DNA of 64,000 bases from Blastococcus mobilis (GTDB lineage Bacteria; Actinomycetota; Actinomycetes; Mycobacteriales; Geodermatophilaceae), in NCBI RefSeq assembly GCF_900188025.1, contig NZ_FZNO01000001.1, forward strand, positions 310,001 through 374,000. The letters run 5' to 3'. Position 1 is the stretch's first letter. The number at the start of each line of letters is the position of its first letter. Below the pieces are notes generated by a model. That model was not told the DNA's origin and ran no database searches. It worked only from the letters and a program-made list of their open reading frames with translations. Below are positions 9,387 through 17,844 of this stretch, piece after piece. The position numbers and the translations under genes are program-made.

Positions 9387-9896
9387 TCAGGCGAGGATGC
9401 GGCGGCCGTGGACGTGGTCGGCGGCTTCGGCGGCGAGCAGGATCCGGCGGGCCGGACGGTAGTGGCCTTCCCGGAGGCTGCGCGCCTTCGCCGGGTCGCT
9501 GGTGGCCAGTTCGTCGGTGGCGGCCAGGTTGTGCTTGTTGTCCACCAGCTTCACCAGGCGGCCGAGCGGGTGGGCGGCAGCGCGGTGGATCAGGCCGGAC
9601 ATGTAGGGCTCGCCGCGGCGACGGGTGACTGCATCGATCGCTTCGACGACGATCTCGGGGACGTCGAGGGCGCGTAGCCGGTCGAGGTCGTAGCGGCGGG
9701 CCGGGTCGGGGTGGTCGCGCGTGTCTTCGATGATGTCGTGGAGCGCGCCGGCCATCTCCGCGTGCGCGCCGTACGGACGGAGCGCCTCGGCGATCGGCAA
9801 CAGGTGCGCGAGGTAGTAGTCGCGGCCTCGCTCGTCCACCTGGCCCTCGTGCGCCTGTAGTGCGAGCAGGTGCGCGTCGGGAACGGTGAACGGCAC
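9387..9896 (-). CDS. HD-domain hydrolase (small SpoT/MESH1-like)
   Basis: 169 residues. The motif AGALHDIIEDTRD matches the HD...ED metal site of the SpoT/RelA hydrolase domain, and LVKLVDNKHNLAA is the second conserved block (DxxxN) of that fold. It lacks a synthetase domain, TGS or ACT, so it would be a stand-alone phosphohydrolase, perhaps acting on ppGpp or a related nucleotide. The GTG start at 9896 has no Shine-Dalgarno sequence; a leaderless transcript is possible. Confidence 0.78.
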   Translation of the reverse strand: MPFTVPDAHLLALQAHEGQVDERGRDYYLAHLLPIAEALRPYGAHAEMAGALHDIIEDTRDHPDPARRYDLDRLRALDVPEIVVEAIDAVTRRRGEPYMSGLIHRAAAHPLGRLVKLVDNKHNLAATDELATSDPAKARSLREGHYRPARRILLAAEAADHVHGRRILA

Positions 9897-9904
9897 GACA
9901 GCAA

Positions 9905-10447
9905 GGCTAGGCAGTGTTGGCTGAGCAGTGTTCCGCCCGAGCGGCCCTTTCCAGCAGACCCCCGGCGCGCGGGTCCTGAGGGTTCACCGTCGCCGCGGGC
10001 AGGCGACGTGACATCGGTTCATAACGGGTGAGGCGCTGGATTGCTCAACTCCTCGTCTCCTCCCAGCCTCGGCGGGATGGTCAGCAGGCTGCTGGGGATA
10101 ACCCGGAGCTAGAACAACTGCGGCCGCACCGGGGGTGAGCCGTGGTGACCTCGCTGATTCAGGTCGCCGTCGACTTCCTCCTGGCGACGGCCCTGGAGAA
10201 GCATGACTCGAACGTTCGGTGGGAGAGCAGAGGAGGTCCGGCGCGCCCCCGGCCCGAAATCACCCGCGTCACCCGGCCCTCTCGCAAATGACGGTGACAG
10301 AGCCTTTCTCCGAGTAGTCGGTCATACACTCTCGGAGTTCACAAGGCGTGTTCGTGCCTCTTGTCGGTCTCAGCACTTCCGTATACGGTCGCGCCGACCC
10401 ATCAGGGTCGAAGCCGATCATGCGCGGGTGGAGATCGGGGGTTCGCT
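9905..10447. other. Intergenic region before the low-GC insert
   Basis: 540 bases without a credible gene. Short frames occur but none has a start site, family resemblance or a codon pattern to support it. It probably contains the left border of the low-GC insert and the promoter of the gene at 10448, but no direct repeat that would mark an attachment site was seen. Confidence 0.5.
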
Positions 10448-11695
10448 GTGTTGAGCGAGACTAAGCAGTTGTCTCCCCCGGAGCCACGAGGAAGACCGAC
10501 CAACGTCGCAGAATCTAGTCGGTTCAATCTTCTGGCTGTGCTTTCCATCCTGGGCGCCGGTTTGGTGGCGGCCATCGTATGCTTCGGCTTTCTGAGGTCC
10601 GAGGCCCTTGGGGAGACCCCGACGGGTTGGTCGCTCAGCGGAGCCGTCGCCGGGTTCCTCGCGGCGTCGGCTTTCGCTGGAGGGCTGTTCCGCGAACTGG
10701 AGAATTCCAGTGCCGGCGTGGAGAAGCTTCGCCAGCAGTACGACATGGAGAATCAGGAGCTCAGAAGAGTCAACAAGGAGCTCGAGCAAAAATTGATCCG
10801 CGGCGCACCGAAGCCCGAAGAGTTCGAGACGGAAGTCGACGAGCGGCAACGCCTGGTTCTGTCGCGACCTAAGGAGTGGGAGCCGGTCGGGGCCAGTGTC
10901 TTCGCTTTTCAGCGCCCGGAGCGACTGCTGCGCAAAGGTGATACTTTTCCGCCGTACGTCCGGGTCTCCTATGAGCCGATAACCGCTGCAACCCCTGATC
11001 CTGATGTCTACTACCGCGAGCTGCAGCAGCGATTCGAACGAGGACTAGGTTCGCGTGGTGGACCGTATCGCTCGGAGATCGTGGGCATCGGTGGTGAGCC
11101 TGCACCCATTCCCAGCCTCAAGCTCGTGGCGCGGACCTACGTCAAGACGGTGTTGCACCTGAATCTGCTGACAGGACAAGAGGAGAGAGTCCGTTCGATC
11201 GTGCGACTCGAGGACTTTGAAGCCCATGTGGCGACTCGCGTGAACAAGGTCCTCGGTGGGCGCGTTCCGTTTGGGAAGCTTGGTTGGGATCAACTCAGTC
11301 AGTGGCAGGACTTCCAGGTTCGGCTCAGGCAGGAAGTGCAGGACGAACTGGAAAGTGGTCGGCTCGAGTATGGGGACCTGGCTGGCTTCATCGAGGAGCG
11401 CGCAGGCACCGTGGCATCTCGTACGTCCACCGGAGAGGAGTCTGCCCCGGTGGGGCAGGCCTCGGATGCGGCAATGGACCAGGGTGCAGAGGCGGCGGAG
11501 AACATCACCGCCGCTGAAGAGGACATGCTTTCGGAGTCCGAGGAGGTCCTTCCTGTTGCGGAAATGTGGGTGTGCTGCTACCACCGGGGCCTCAGGAAGG
11601 TCTTCTTCTTTGAGTTCGCTGACAATTCTACCGATTACAGGAACTCCAGTGCCGTCTTCAACTCCGTCCTGCAGTCTGTTCGCTTCTTGTCGTAG
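10448..11695 (+). CDS. Membrane-anchored coiled-coil protein with a DcrB/PsbP-like domain
   Basis: 415 residues from GTG 10448 (GGGG seven bases upstream; TTG 10451 is an alternative). Two membrane helices sit near residues 27-50 (FNLLAVLSILGAGLVAAIVC) and 60-80, followed by a heptad-rich coiled coil to about residue 115. The soluble part starts LVLSRPKEWEPVG and ends FNSVLQSVRFLS, the pattern of DcrB/PsbP-fold (DUF1795-like) domains, though with a long insert between. The next gene encodes a plain copy of this fold. Base composition is clearly lower in GC than the flanks, and a broken integrase lies 600 bases downstream, so horizontal origin is likely. Function unknown. Confidence 0.75.
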   Translation: MLSETKQLSPPEPRGRPTNVAESSRFNLLAVLSILGAGLVAAIVCFGFLRSEALGETPTGWSLSGAVAGFLAASAFAGGLFRELENSSAGVEKLRQQYDMENQELRRVNKELEQKLIRGAPKPEEFETEVDERQRLVLSRPKEWEPVGASVFAFQRPERLLRKGDTFPPYVRVSYEPITAATPDPDVYYRELQQRFERGLGSRGGPYRSEIVGIGGEPAPIPSLKLVARTYVKTVLHLNLLTGQEERVRSIVRLEDFEAHVATRVNKVLGGRVPFGKLGWDQLSQWQDFQVRLRQEVQDELESGRLEYGDLAGFIEERAGTVASRTSTGEESAPVGQASDAAMDQGAEAAENITAAEEDMLSESEEVLPVAEMWVCCYHRGLRKVFFFEFADNSTDYRNSSAVFNSVLQSVRFLS

Positions 11696-11710
11696 CGGGA
11701 GGCTCCCTCG

Positions 11711-12166
11711 ATGTACCGATTTCGCCCGACCTTGGTAACCGATGTTCCCGACGGATGGCTCGTGAAGGAGTCGATTACGATTTTATCCCCGGACGGGCAG
11801 GCAAATGTAATCGCTTCGAGCGAGCCGCTGGACTCTGCGATCAACTCTGCAGAGTATGCACGGGAGCAAGGGGAACTGCTCGGTGAGAAGTTCCCAGGCT
11901 ACACCCAGCTGCACTACGCGCCCGTGGACGTGTTTGGCGGCCACCCTGGCTACTACAGGTCGTTTCAGTGGACTCCCCCGGACAACGTCCCGGTTTCGCA
12001 ATTCCAGTTGTATCTTGCCCGAAATAGCCGAGGGTACACCGCGACGGCGACGACGGGTCTGCGAAGCGCTCACATATACCAGGACATCCTCATCGCGATA
12101 CTTCGACAACTCTTCATATCGGAGGAGGACCTTATGGCAAATGATCCCTCCTCGGCTGGGCCGTAG
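11711..12166 (+). CDS. DcrB/DUF1795-like protein (PsbP fold)
   Basis: 151 residues, no signal peptide, no membrane helix. It starts RFRPTLVTDVPDGWLVKES and contains ILSPDGQANVIASSEPLDS, FGGHPGYYRSFQW and QFQLYLARNSRGYTATAT, the succession of strands seen in DcrB/DUF1795 proteins. Some relatives (EagR/EagT6) are chaperones of type VI secretion effectors; nothing here indicates such a system. GGGAGG lies about eight bases before the ATG. It follows the coiled-coil DcrB-like gene by 15 bases, so they form one unit. Low GC like its neighbour. Confidence 0.75.
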   Translation: MYRFRPTLVTDVPDGWLVKESITILSPDGQANVIASSEPLDSAINSAEYAREQGELLGEKFPGYTQLHYAPVDVFGGHPGYYRSFQWTPPDNVPVSQFQLYLARNSRGYTATATTGLRSAHIYQDILIAILRQLFISEEDLMANDPSSAGP

Positions 12167-12259
12167 AGGCTTCCGCCGACTGGTGGGATGGTCTAGCGGG
12201 ATGCCGGTACGCGCGATTCGAATGTCGAACACGCATCGGTAGCCGTGTGGCCATGGCCC

Positions 12260-12575
12260 CGTACGCGACTCGGGACTCGGGCTCAGCGACCTCGACGGCA
12301 CACCGGCACCCGAAGCGGTTACCCCACCGCTTCGTCGGGCACGTCGTCCCAGTGCGTGAAGCGCCGGGGGAGGAGCACCTGCCCGTAATTCGCCTGCATA
12401 CCTCGGCCACGCCCCACGTCACCCTGCTGCTCGCCGACTGCGTGCCGCGGTGGAGGTCGTCTCAGAGCGTCTGGGCTACCCGAGCGCCACCATCAATGCT
12501 CGCCGTCTACCAGCGCGTGTACCCCGATATGGGCCGCCGGACCGCCGACCGCTTCACCGCGCTCCTTCGAAGCCT
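12260..12575 (+). pseudogene. Remnant of a tyrosine-type integrase (C-terminal catalytic part, frameshifted)
   Basis: Read in one frame from 12307, the sequence gives VIRLHTSATPHVTLLLADCV; a shift of frame at about 12450 gives EVVSERLGYPSATIN; back in the first frame it gives AVYQRVYPDMGRRTADRF and TALLRS. Joined, these are the end of an actinophage/ICE integrase (normally RLHDLRHTHATLLL...VSERLGHAS...DVYQHVLPGM...AADR). The DLRH core with its catalytic Arg is lost, while the region of the nucleophilic Tyr is kept. No intact integrase or excisionase is present, so the element is dead. It explains the low-GC genes just upstream. Confidence 0.72.
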
Positions 12576-12785
12576 GATCCGAGGCGCGAATTATCACGCG
12601 AGTATCTCGAGGGCCGTTCAGGCGCGGACAAGGAAGCGCCCCGACTCCCTGGCTTGCAGGAATGTCGGGGCGGTGGAGTGCCCGAGGGGCGACACGCTGC
12701 ACACGCACGCGCGTCCGGTGGATCGGCCACTGCTGCGGCTCGGTTCCGTCTGTCGCTGGAGCGAGCGGACGCGGATAGTTGCCCG

Positions 12786-13274
12786 GTGCTCTCACGTCCG
12801 CTGTCGGTCGTCTTCGCGGTGCTCACCGGCCTCCTCGCCGGCGGCATGCTTCTGATCGAGGTGGTGCTCCTCCCGTTCTGGCGCAGCGCGCCCCCGGCCG
12901 ACTTCCGTGACTGGTTCGCGGCTCACTCCGGCCGGATCCGGAACCTCATGGTGCCGCTGGGGGCGAGCGCCGGCGTCCTCGGCGTCACCTCGGCGGTCGC
13001 GCAGCAGGTCGAGGGCCGTCGGAGTGCCCCGGTGTCCGCGGCGGCGGCGCTGGCCACGGCAGGCGTCATCGGGATCACGGTCACGGTGAACGAGCCGGCC
13101 AACCATCGGTTCACGTCGGGAACGTTGACGGACACGGAGACCGCGGCCCTCCTCAGCACTTGGGCGCGCTGGCATCACGCTCGAGTGGTCCTCGGTCTCG
13201 CAGCAACGGTCGGCGCGTGCGCAGCCCTGATCGAGACGCGCGTCCCGGCACGACGCTCCTGGCCCCGCGGCTGA
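12786..13274 (+). CDS. DUF1772 (anthrone oxygenase-like) membrane protein
   Basis: 162 residues from GTG 12786. There are four hydrophobic helices, starting VVFAVLTGLLAGGMLLIEVV. The central part, ADFRDWFAAHSGRIRNLMVP, and the later VNEPANHRF follow the pattern of the DUF1772/anthrone oxygenase-like family; members are small integral membrane proteins mostly of unknown role. The frame stays open upstream but that part crosses the integrase remnant and is not family-like. The gene ends three bases before the converging coiled-coil gene. Confidence 0.75.
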   Translation: MLSRPLSVVFAVLTGLLAGGMLLIEVVLLPFWRSAPPADFRDWFAAHSGRIRNLMVPLGASAGVLGVTSAVAQQVEGRRSAPVSAAAALATAGVIGITVTVNEPANHRFTSGTLTDTETAALLSTWARWHHARVVLGLAATVGACAALIETRVPARRSWPRG

Positions 13275-13277
13275 CCC

Positions 13278-14381
13278 TCACCGGTCACAGCGGGCCGCTC
13301 GACAGATCACCGCGCCCGGCCGCGCCGCCCTGACGCCAGGCGTGGGCGAGCCCGCCGATCCGGCGGACCACCAGGGCGCCCGCAGGGACCGGGACCGCCA
13401 CCCGGACCTCCCGAGGAGCGCGCGGAGGAGGCCGCCCAGCGGACCGCTCGTCGTACCGGTGACCTGTTCGGCCAGCAGCTCGACCTCCGCCCGGAGGGCG
13501 GATCGCCGGTGCTCGAGGGCGTCGAGCTGTGCCCGGAGGAAGTCGCACCGCGCCAGGAGGGACGCGGAGCGCGTTGCGGCGTCCCGGTCCAGGCGCTGCC
13601 GGGTCGCGGCCGCCTCGGCATCCGCCCGCCGCCGTTCCTCCCGTCCGGTGCTCAGCATCCGGACGACCTCGTCCCGGGCCTGCAGCCGGGCGGCGGACGC
13701 CTCCTGCACGCCCCGCCGCCGGATCTGCTCGGCATCCTTTGCGGCGCGCCGCTCGATCACCCGCACCGTCTCCAGCCGCGCCGCCGCCTCCGCGCGGGCC
13801 TCCCGGGCCGCTTGCTCGGCCTCGTCGAGGAGCCGGCCGGCCTCGGCGGTCATCTCCTCGACCACCCTGCCCGCCTCGCTCACCATCCGGTCCGCCTCGG
13901 CTCCGGCGTCGGCGATCACACGTTCCGCGTGGGCGACCATCGCCTGCGCCTCCGCGGAGGCAGCGGACCGGGTGGCCTCGGCCTCGGCTCTCATGCTGCC
14001 GGCTTCATCAGCCGCAGCGGCGAGCAGCGAGCCGATCCGCCGTGACATCCGGAGCATCTCCTCGCCTCCGGACGAGTGGGAGAGCAGCTCTCGGGCGTCC
14101 TCGAGATCGGCGCGCGTGCGCAGGTGACGCGCCACGAGGTGCTCGCGCTCGCGCTCGGCGGCGACGAGCTCGTCCTCCGCCCACTGGACGTAGGTGTCGA
14201 CCTGGAAGCGGTCGTAGCCGGCGACGGCACGGCGGAACATCGGAGCGGCCTCGAAGACGGTCGGCAGGTCACCGGACGCGTTGGGGCGCCTGCGGTCCAG
14301 ACGCTCCACCCCGAGTACCACCGCCTCGAATGCGCTCAATGGCGGGGCATCCCCGTCGTCGGTACGCACCTCGACCCTCAT
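13278..14381 (-). CDS. DivIVA-like coiled-coil protein
   Basis: 367 residues. Near residues 45-75, FRRAVAGYDRFQVDTYVQWA resembles the membrane-binding domain of DivIVA/Wag31 proteins, and about 250 residues of Ala/Glu/Arg-rich heptad coiled coil follow. Such proteins scaffold cell-pole or septum processes; the exact role here is unknown. The ATG at 14381 has GGGGAGG eight bases upstream and is preferred over the ATG at 14444. In the last 35 residues another frame reads more naturally (AGALVVRRIGGLAHAWRQGG), so a late frameshift is possible. Confidence 0.7.
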   Translation of the reverse strand: MRVEVRTDDGDAPPLSAFEAVVLGVERLDRRRPNASGDLPTVFEAAPMFRRAVAGYDRFQVDTYVQWAEDELVAAEREREHLVARHLRTRADLEDARELLSHSSGGEEMLRMSRRIGSLLAAAADEAGSMRAEAEATRSAASAEAQAMVAHAERVIADAGAEADRMVSEAGRVVEEMTAEAGRLLDEAEQAAREARAEAAARLETVRVIERRAAKDAEQIRRRGVQEASAARLQARDEVVRMLSTGREERRRADAEAAATRQRLDRDAATRSASLLARCDFLRAQLDALEHRRSALRAEVELLAEQVTGTTSGPLGGLLRALLGRSGWRSRSLRAPWWSAGSAGSPTPGVRAARPGAVICRAARCDR

Positions 14382-14605
14382 GCCAGCTGCCTCCCCACGC
14401 AGTTCGGATCCGAGGTCCCGGAACGCTACGGCGCCGGAACTCACCAGGAGCCGGATACGAGACGTGGGTCACTCGGAGGGGCGAGGGCGGCACGCCCGAT
14501 CCGGCGGCCAGTGCCCGGGGCGCTGCCCTGCGGAACCTCGCTCAGGGGGGTGAGACGGCGGGCGCCGGGCGACCGGGGGTCGGCGACGACGCGCACCCTT
14601 GTCGC

Positions 14606-14860
14606 ATGACGCAGGCCACCAGCCCGCCGCTTCCCGGCAGCATGACCGTGCCACCGCTGGCCGGCTGGGAGGTCATCCTGGCCGTGGTGGCACTTCTGGT
14701 CGCCGTCGCCGTCGTCTCTCTCGTCGTCCTGGCGGCCGGGGCGGCTGAGAACGGGCGGTCGGAGTGGCAGGCGTGGCTGGACGCGCGGTCGAGCAGGCAC
14801 AGCGATCCGGACGCCTGCGACCGATCCGCCGAGCTGGTCCGGCCCGAGCCGGGCGGGTGA
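14606..14860 (+). CDS. Small single-pass membrane protein
   Basis: 84 residues with one strong membrane helix (WEVILAVVALLVAVAVVSLV) and a charged C-terminal tail. ATG 14606 and ATG 14642 are both possible starts; neither has a clear ribosome binding site. No family recognised. Supported mainly by the clean helix and codon use. Confidence 0.45.
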   Translation: MTQATSPPLPGSMTVPPLAGWEVILAVVALLVAVAVVSLVVLAAGAAENGRSEWQAWLDARSSRHSDPDACDRSAELVRPEPGG

Positions 14861-14902
14861 CCGACGGCCCGGGAGACAGCGGCTCGAGGTCGGTGTCACG
14901 CG

Positions 14903-15172
14903 TCACGAGCCGGGTCGAGCAGCTGCAGCAGGACGGCCTCGCTCGACTGCAGGACGAGCCGTGCGAGCGTCTCGCCGCTGGAGCGCGGTCTCTGCGCGTG
15001 CGCCGCCCGTGGACAGGAGGATGGCGTACCGTCCATCCGGCGCGCTGTCCCCGAACAGTCGCCGCGGCTCCACGACGGAGTCGACCGCTGCGAGCAGGAG
15101 CTCGGATCCGCAGACGCGCAGCCAGGTCAAGACCTCCGGGCCGGCCGCGGGGTCCAGCGGGGGCAGCCTCAT
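14903..15172 (-). CDS. Small hypothetical protein, possibly frameshifted near its end
   Basis: 89 residues from the ATG at 15172 (MRLPPLDPAAGPEVLTWLRV). The first 55 residues look like a normal soluble protein. The last 35, rich in Ala and Arg, do not. In another frame the same DNA gives GETLARLVLQSSEAVLLQLL and DPARDA before a stop, a much more protein-like end. A one- or two-base indel near 15000 would explain this. No family recognised. Confidence 0.4.
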   Translation of the reverse strand: MRLPPLDPAAGPEVLTWLRVCGSELLLAAVDSVVEPRRLFGDSAPDGRYAILLSTGGARAETALQRRDARTARPAVERGRPAAAARPGS

Positions 15173-15356
15173 CGGCGTCCTCTCGTCGACGGGGGTGCCG
15201 CACCGGACGTCGGGGCGTGTGCCGGCGGGCGTCGATCGCGGACGCCAACGACGTAGGGCCCCGCTGGCCGAGGCCGTGACCGGCAAGGTGAGGTTGCCGG
15301 ATGCGGGGCCTCGCCGGCGCTGCAATGGGCCGACCCGGACCTGGACGACCGGTGGG

Positions 15357-15938
15357 TCAGTCCGCGACGAGGGTGCACCAGGACTCGGTGAGCAGGTTCA
15401 GCGTCTCGTCGCGGTCGACGTCCCAGCCGTGGCGCATCCACCGTCGCGACGCGAACTCGAGCTGGCCGAAGGCCAGCGTCCCGCGGACCCGGCGGGACGA
15501 CGGGGCGAAGCGGTCCGCGCGATCGAGCCCTTCGTGGATGTCGCCGATGGCGCTCTCGAACCAGTGGTCGATCGCTTCCTGGACCTCGGCGTCGGACGCC
15601 GCGCCCTCGTGCGCCGCCGTGATGTAGGGCTGGATCTCCGGCCACTGGTCGATCCTGCGCCCCAGCCAGGCGCGGATCTGGGCGCGCTCGCCCGAGGCCA
15701 CCACCTCGGCGAGGGACGGGTCATCCGAGGTCAGCATGGCGTTGACGTCGCTGATGAGTTCCTTCAGCAGCTGGGCCTTCGACGGGAAGTGCAGGTAGAA
15801 GGTTTGCCGCGTGGTGCCTGCGGCGGCCGCGATGTCGTCGATGGTCGTGGCCGCGTAGCCCTTGCTCGCGAACAGGCCCAGGCTCTCCTTGAGCAGGAGC
15901 TCACGGGTCATGCGCTTCTGGGCTTCGCGGAGCGTCAC
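15357..15938 (-). CDS. TetR-family transcriptional regulator
   Basis: 193 residues. The N-terminal HTH (residues about 10-60) reads GYAATTIDDIAAAAGTTRQT then FYLHFPSKAQLL, the TetR signature. The C-terminal ligand domain is unspecific. It is divergent from the P450 gene at 16472 with 530 bases between, so it is the obvious candidate regulator of the catabolic operon, and as a TetR protein would probably be a repressor released by a pathway compound (inference). GTG 15938 is used; ATG 15911 is an alternative. Confidence 0.9.
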   Translation of the reverse strand: MTLREAQKRMTRELLLKESLGLFASKGYAATTIDDIAAAAGTTRQTFYLHFPSKAQLLKELISDVNAMLTSDDPSLAEVVASGERAQIRAWLGRRIDQWPEIQPYITAAHEGAASDAEVQEAIDHWFESAIGDIHEGLDRADRFAPSSRRVRGTLAFGQLEFASRRWMRHGWDVDRDETLNLLTESWCTLVAD

Positions 15939-16471
15939 CGGTCAACCATAGGCCAGCCGGCCCGTCCGGCCCTGCGCTCGCAGGCGGGCCGGCGCCTGGG
16001 CGCCGGATCGAAACCGGGCGGCGTGCAGAATCGAAGCCGCGTTCCGATTGACAGCCCGTAAAGTGAGCGGACATGATGTCGGTCACCCTGTTGGCGCGGT
16101 CGCATTGGCCGCGTCCGAGGGCTGATCTCCCGGAGCTCGGACGGAGGAAGCGCAGCCACCGCGCTGCACCGCAGCACAACGAGCACGTCCGTCGATCGCC
16201 GGTCGTCGGCCGGTACGGCATCCCGTTCGCAGAGGAATGAGCCAGTGACACAGGAGCACCGACCGATGCACCCCGAGCCGCCCGGCGAGCTGGCGGACCC
16301 CGCTGCCCCGCCACCGCCCGCGCGCTCGCGGCGGCTTCCTGCAGCAGGGCCAGGCCGATCTGCCCATGGCGCTGGAGGGGTCAGAACACCAGTGAATGCG
16401 GCCGGAGCGGCTCGACATCGGAGCTGACGACCGGCAGTCCTGACAACGACGTCCAACTACCGAGGTGACTC
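15939..16471. other. Long intergenic region between the TetR gene and the P450 operon
   Basis: 530 bases with no credible gene. It should hold the promoters of both divergent units and the TetR operator, but I found no convincing palindrome to name as operator. The only promoter-like pair is listed separately at 16048-16077. Confidence 0.5.
16048..16077 (+). promoter_or_regulatory. Possible sigma-70-type promoter for the P450 operon
   Basis: TTGACA at 16048-16053 is a perfect -35 hexamer; 17-18 bases further is ACATGA/CATGAT as a weak -10. The distance to the P450 start would give a leader of about 390 bases, which is long, so this is a tentative call. Confidence 0.3.
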
Positions 16472-17641
16472 ATGTCCGTCCCGTCCTCCGACATCGACCT
16501 CTTCGCCGATGAGGTACTGCTCGACCCCTACCCCTACTACGCCCAGCTCCGCGAGCTCGGCGGGGTCGTGCACCTGCCGGCGAACGACGTCTACGCCCTC
16601 ACGCGGTACGACGTCATCCGCAACGCGCTCGGCGACCCGGACACCTTCTCGTCGCGATCGATCGGGTTCAACCCGATGGTCAACGAGGCGCTGCAGGGCA
16701 CCTCGCTCGCCTCGGACCCGCCGATCCACGCCCAGCTCCGTGCGACGTTGACCGAGAACCTGTCCCCCCGGGCGCTGCGGGGTCTGAAGACGCAGATGGA
16801 CGCCAAGGCCGCAGCCCTGGTCGACGCACTGGTCGCGCAGGGCTCCTTCGATGCCATCGACGCGCTCGCCCGCGCCTTCCCGCTCGAGGTCGTCGCCGAC
16901 CTGATCGGCTTCACCGGGCACGTGCGCGACAACATGCTCCGCTGGGGGCAGGCCGCCATGCAGGTCATCGGCCCGATGAACCAGCGGACCGCCGAGAACT
17001 TCCCCATCGCCGGCGAGCTCTACGGCTGGTGCTCCAGCGTCACTGCCGAGGACCTCGCGCCCGGCTCGGTGGGCCGCGGCATCTTCGATGCCGAGGCACG
17101 CGGCGACATCCCGCCCAACACCGCCGGCCACATCATCCACCAGTACCTCGGCGCCGGGGTCGACACGACGATCGCCGCGATCGGCAACATCGTCGCCCTC
17201 TTCGGGGCGCACCCCGAGCAGTTCGACCTGGTGCGGAAGGACCCCTCGCTCGTGCCGGCCGCCTTCGCCGAGGTGCTCCGCTTCTGGGCACCGATCCACG
17301 CCTGGGGTCGCTACGTCACGAAGGACGTGGAGATCGACGGCGCCACGGTGCCGGCCGGTTCTCAGGTCGCGATCCTCCTGGGTGCCGGCAACCGCGACCC
17401 GCGCCACTACGAGAACCCGGACGCCTTCCTGGTCGAGCGCAACCCCGTCGACCACCTGTCGTTCGGTTACGGGCCCCACGGCTGCGCCGGCCAGGGGCTG
17501 GCGCGACTCGAGGCGCACGCCGTGATCGAGGCACTCGTCGGCAGGGTCCAGCGCCTGGTCGTGGGCGAGGAGGTCCGCGTGCCGAGCAACATCACCCGGA
17601 GCATCGAGAAGCTCCCCGTCCTCGAGGTGGTGCCCGCGTGA
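16472..17641 (+). CDS. Cytochrome P450
   Basis: 389 residues, the size of soluble bacterial class I P450s. The heme-binding loop is FGYGPHGCAG (Cys338 the axial ligand), the oxygen-activating I-helix motif is AGVDTT (228-233), and the K-helix ExxR is EVLR (267-270). It hydroxylates or epoxidises a small hydrophobic substrate using electrons from the ferredoxin and reductase encoded next. GAGGTG precedes the ATG. The stop codon overlaps the ferredoxin start. First gene of a long same-strand run reaching 27884, probably one operon or nested operons. Substrate unknown. Confidence 0.95.
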   Translation: MSVPSSDIDLFADEVLLDPYPYYAQLRELGGVVHLPANDVYALTRYDVIRNALGDPDTFSSRSIGFNPMVNEALQGTSLASDPPIHAQLRATLTENLSPRALRGLKTQMDAKAAALVDALVAQGSFDAIDALARAFPLEVVADLIGFTGHVRDNMLRWGQAAMQVIGPMNQRTAENFPIAGELYGWCSSVTAEDLAPGSVGRGIFDAEARGDIPPNTAGHIIHQYLGAGVDTTIAAIGNIVALFGAHPEQFDLVRKDPSLVPAAFAEVLRFWAPIHAWGRYVTKDVEIDGATVPAGSQVAILLGAGNRDPRHYENPDAFLVERNPVDHLSFGYGPHGCAGQGLARLEAHAVIEALVGRVQRLVVGEEVRVPSNITRSIEKLPVLEVVPA

Positions 17642-17844
17642 AGATCGTCGCGGACCGGGACCGGTGCGAGGGACACGGTCTGTGTGCCGACACGGCGCCG
17701 GAGGTCTACGAGCTCGATGACGACGCCATCGTGGTCCTCCGCCACGAGGTCGTTCCTCCGGAGCTGGAGCGCAAGGCCGAGGCCGGGGCGCGGGTGTGCC
17801 CCGTCGCCGCGCTCCGTGTCGAGCAGCTGAGCGTCGAGGCATGA
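17638..17844 (+). CDS. 3Fe-4S-type ferredoxin, P450 electron carrier
   Basis: 68 residues. The cluster motif is CEGHGLC with His where a 4Fe-4S protein has Cys, and the distal Cys is in ARVCPVAAL. This is the one-cluster 3Fe-4S ferredoxin found beside actinobacterial P450s. GTG 17638 overlaps the P450 stop, and the gene's own stop overlaps the reductase start in an ATGA, so the three are translated as a unit. Confidence 0.92.
   Translation: MKIVADRDRCEGHGLCADTAPEVYELDDDAIVVLRHEVVPPELERKAEAGARVCPVAALRVEQLSVEA

Noticed and set aside
12660-12700. A tRNA-like stretch (GGTGGAGTGCCCGAGGGG) that might be a tRNA end used as attachment site
   Set aside because: No cloverleaf, anticodon arm or T-arm could be built in either direction, and no second copy was found at the left border of the low-GC insert.
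16083-16418. Possible reading frame on the minus strand in the TetR-P450 gap
   Set aside because: Arg/Cys/Trp-rich sequence without a ribosome binding site, start context or similarity.
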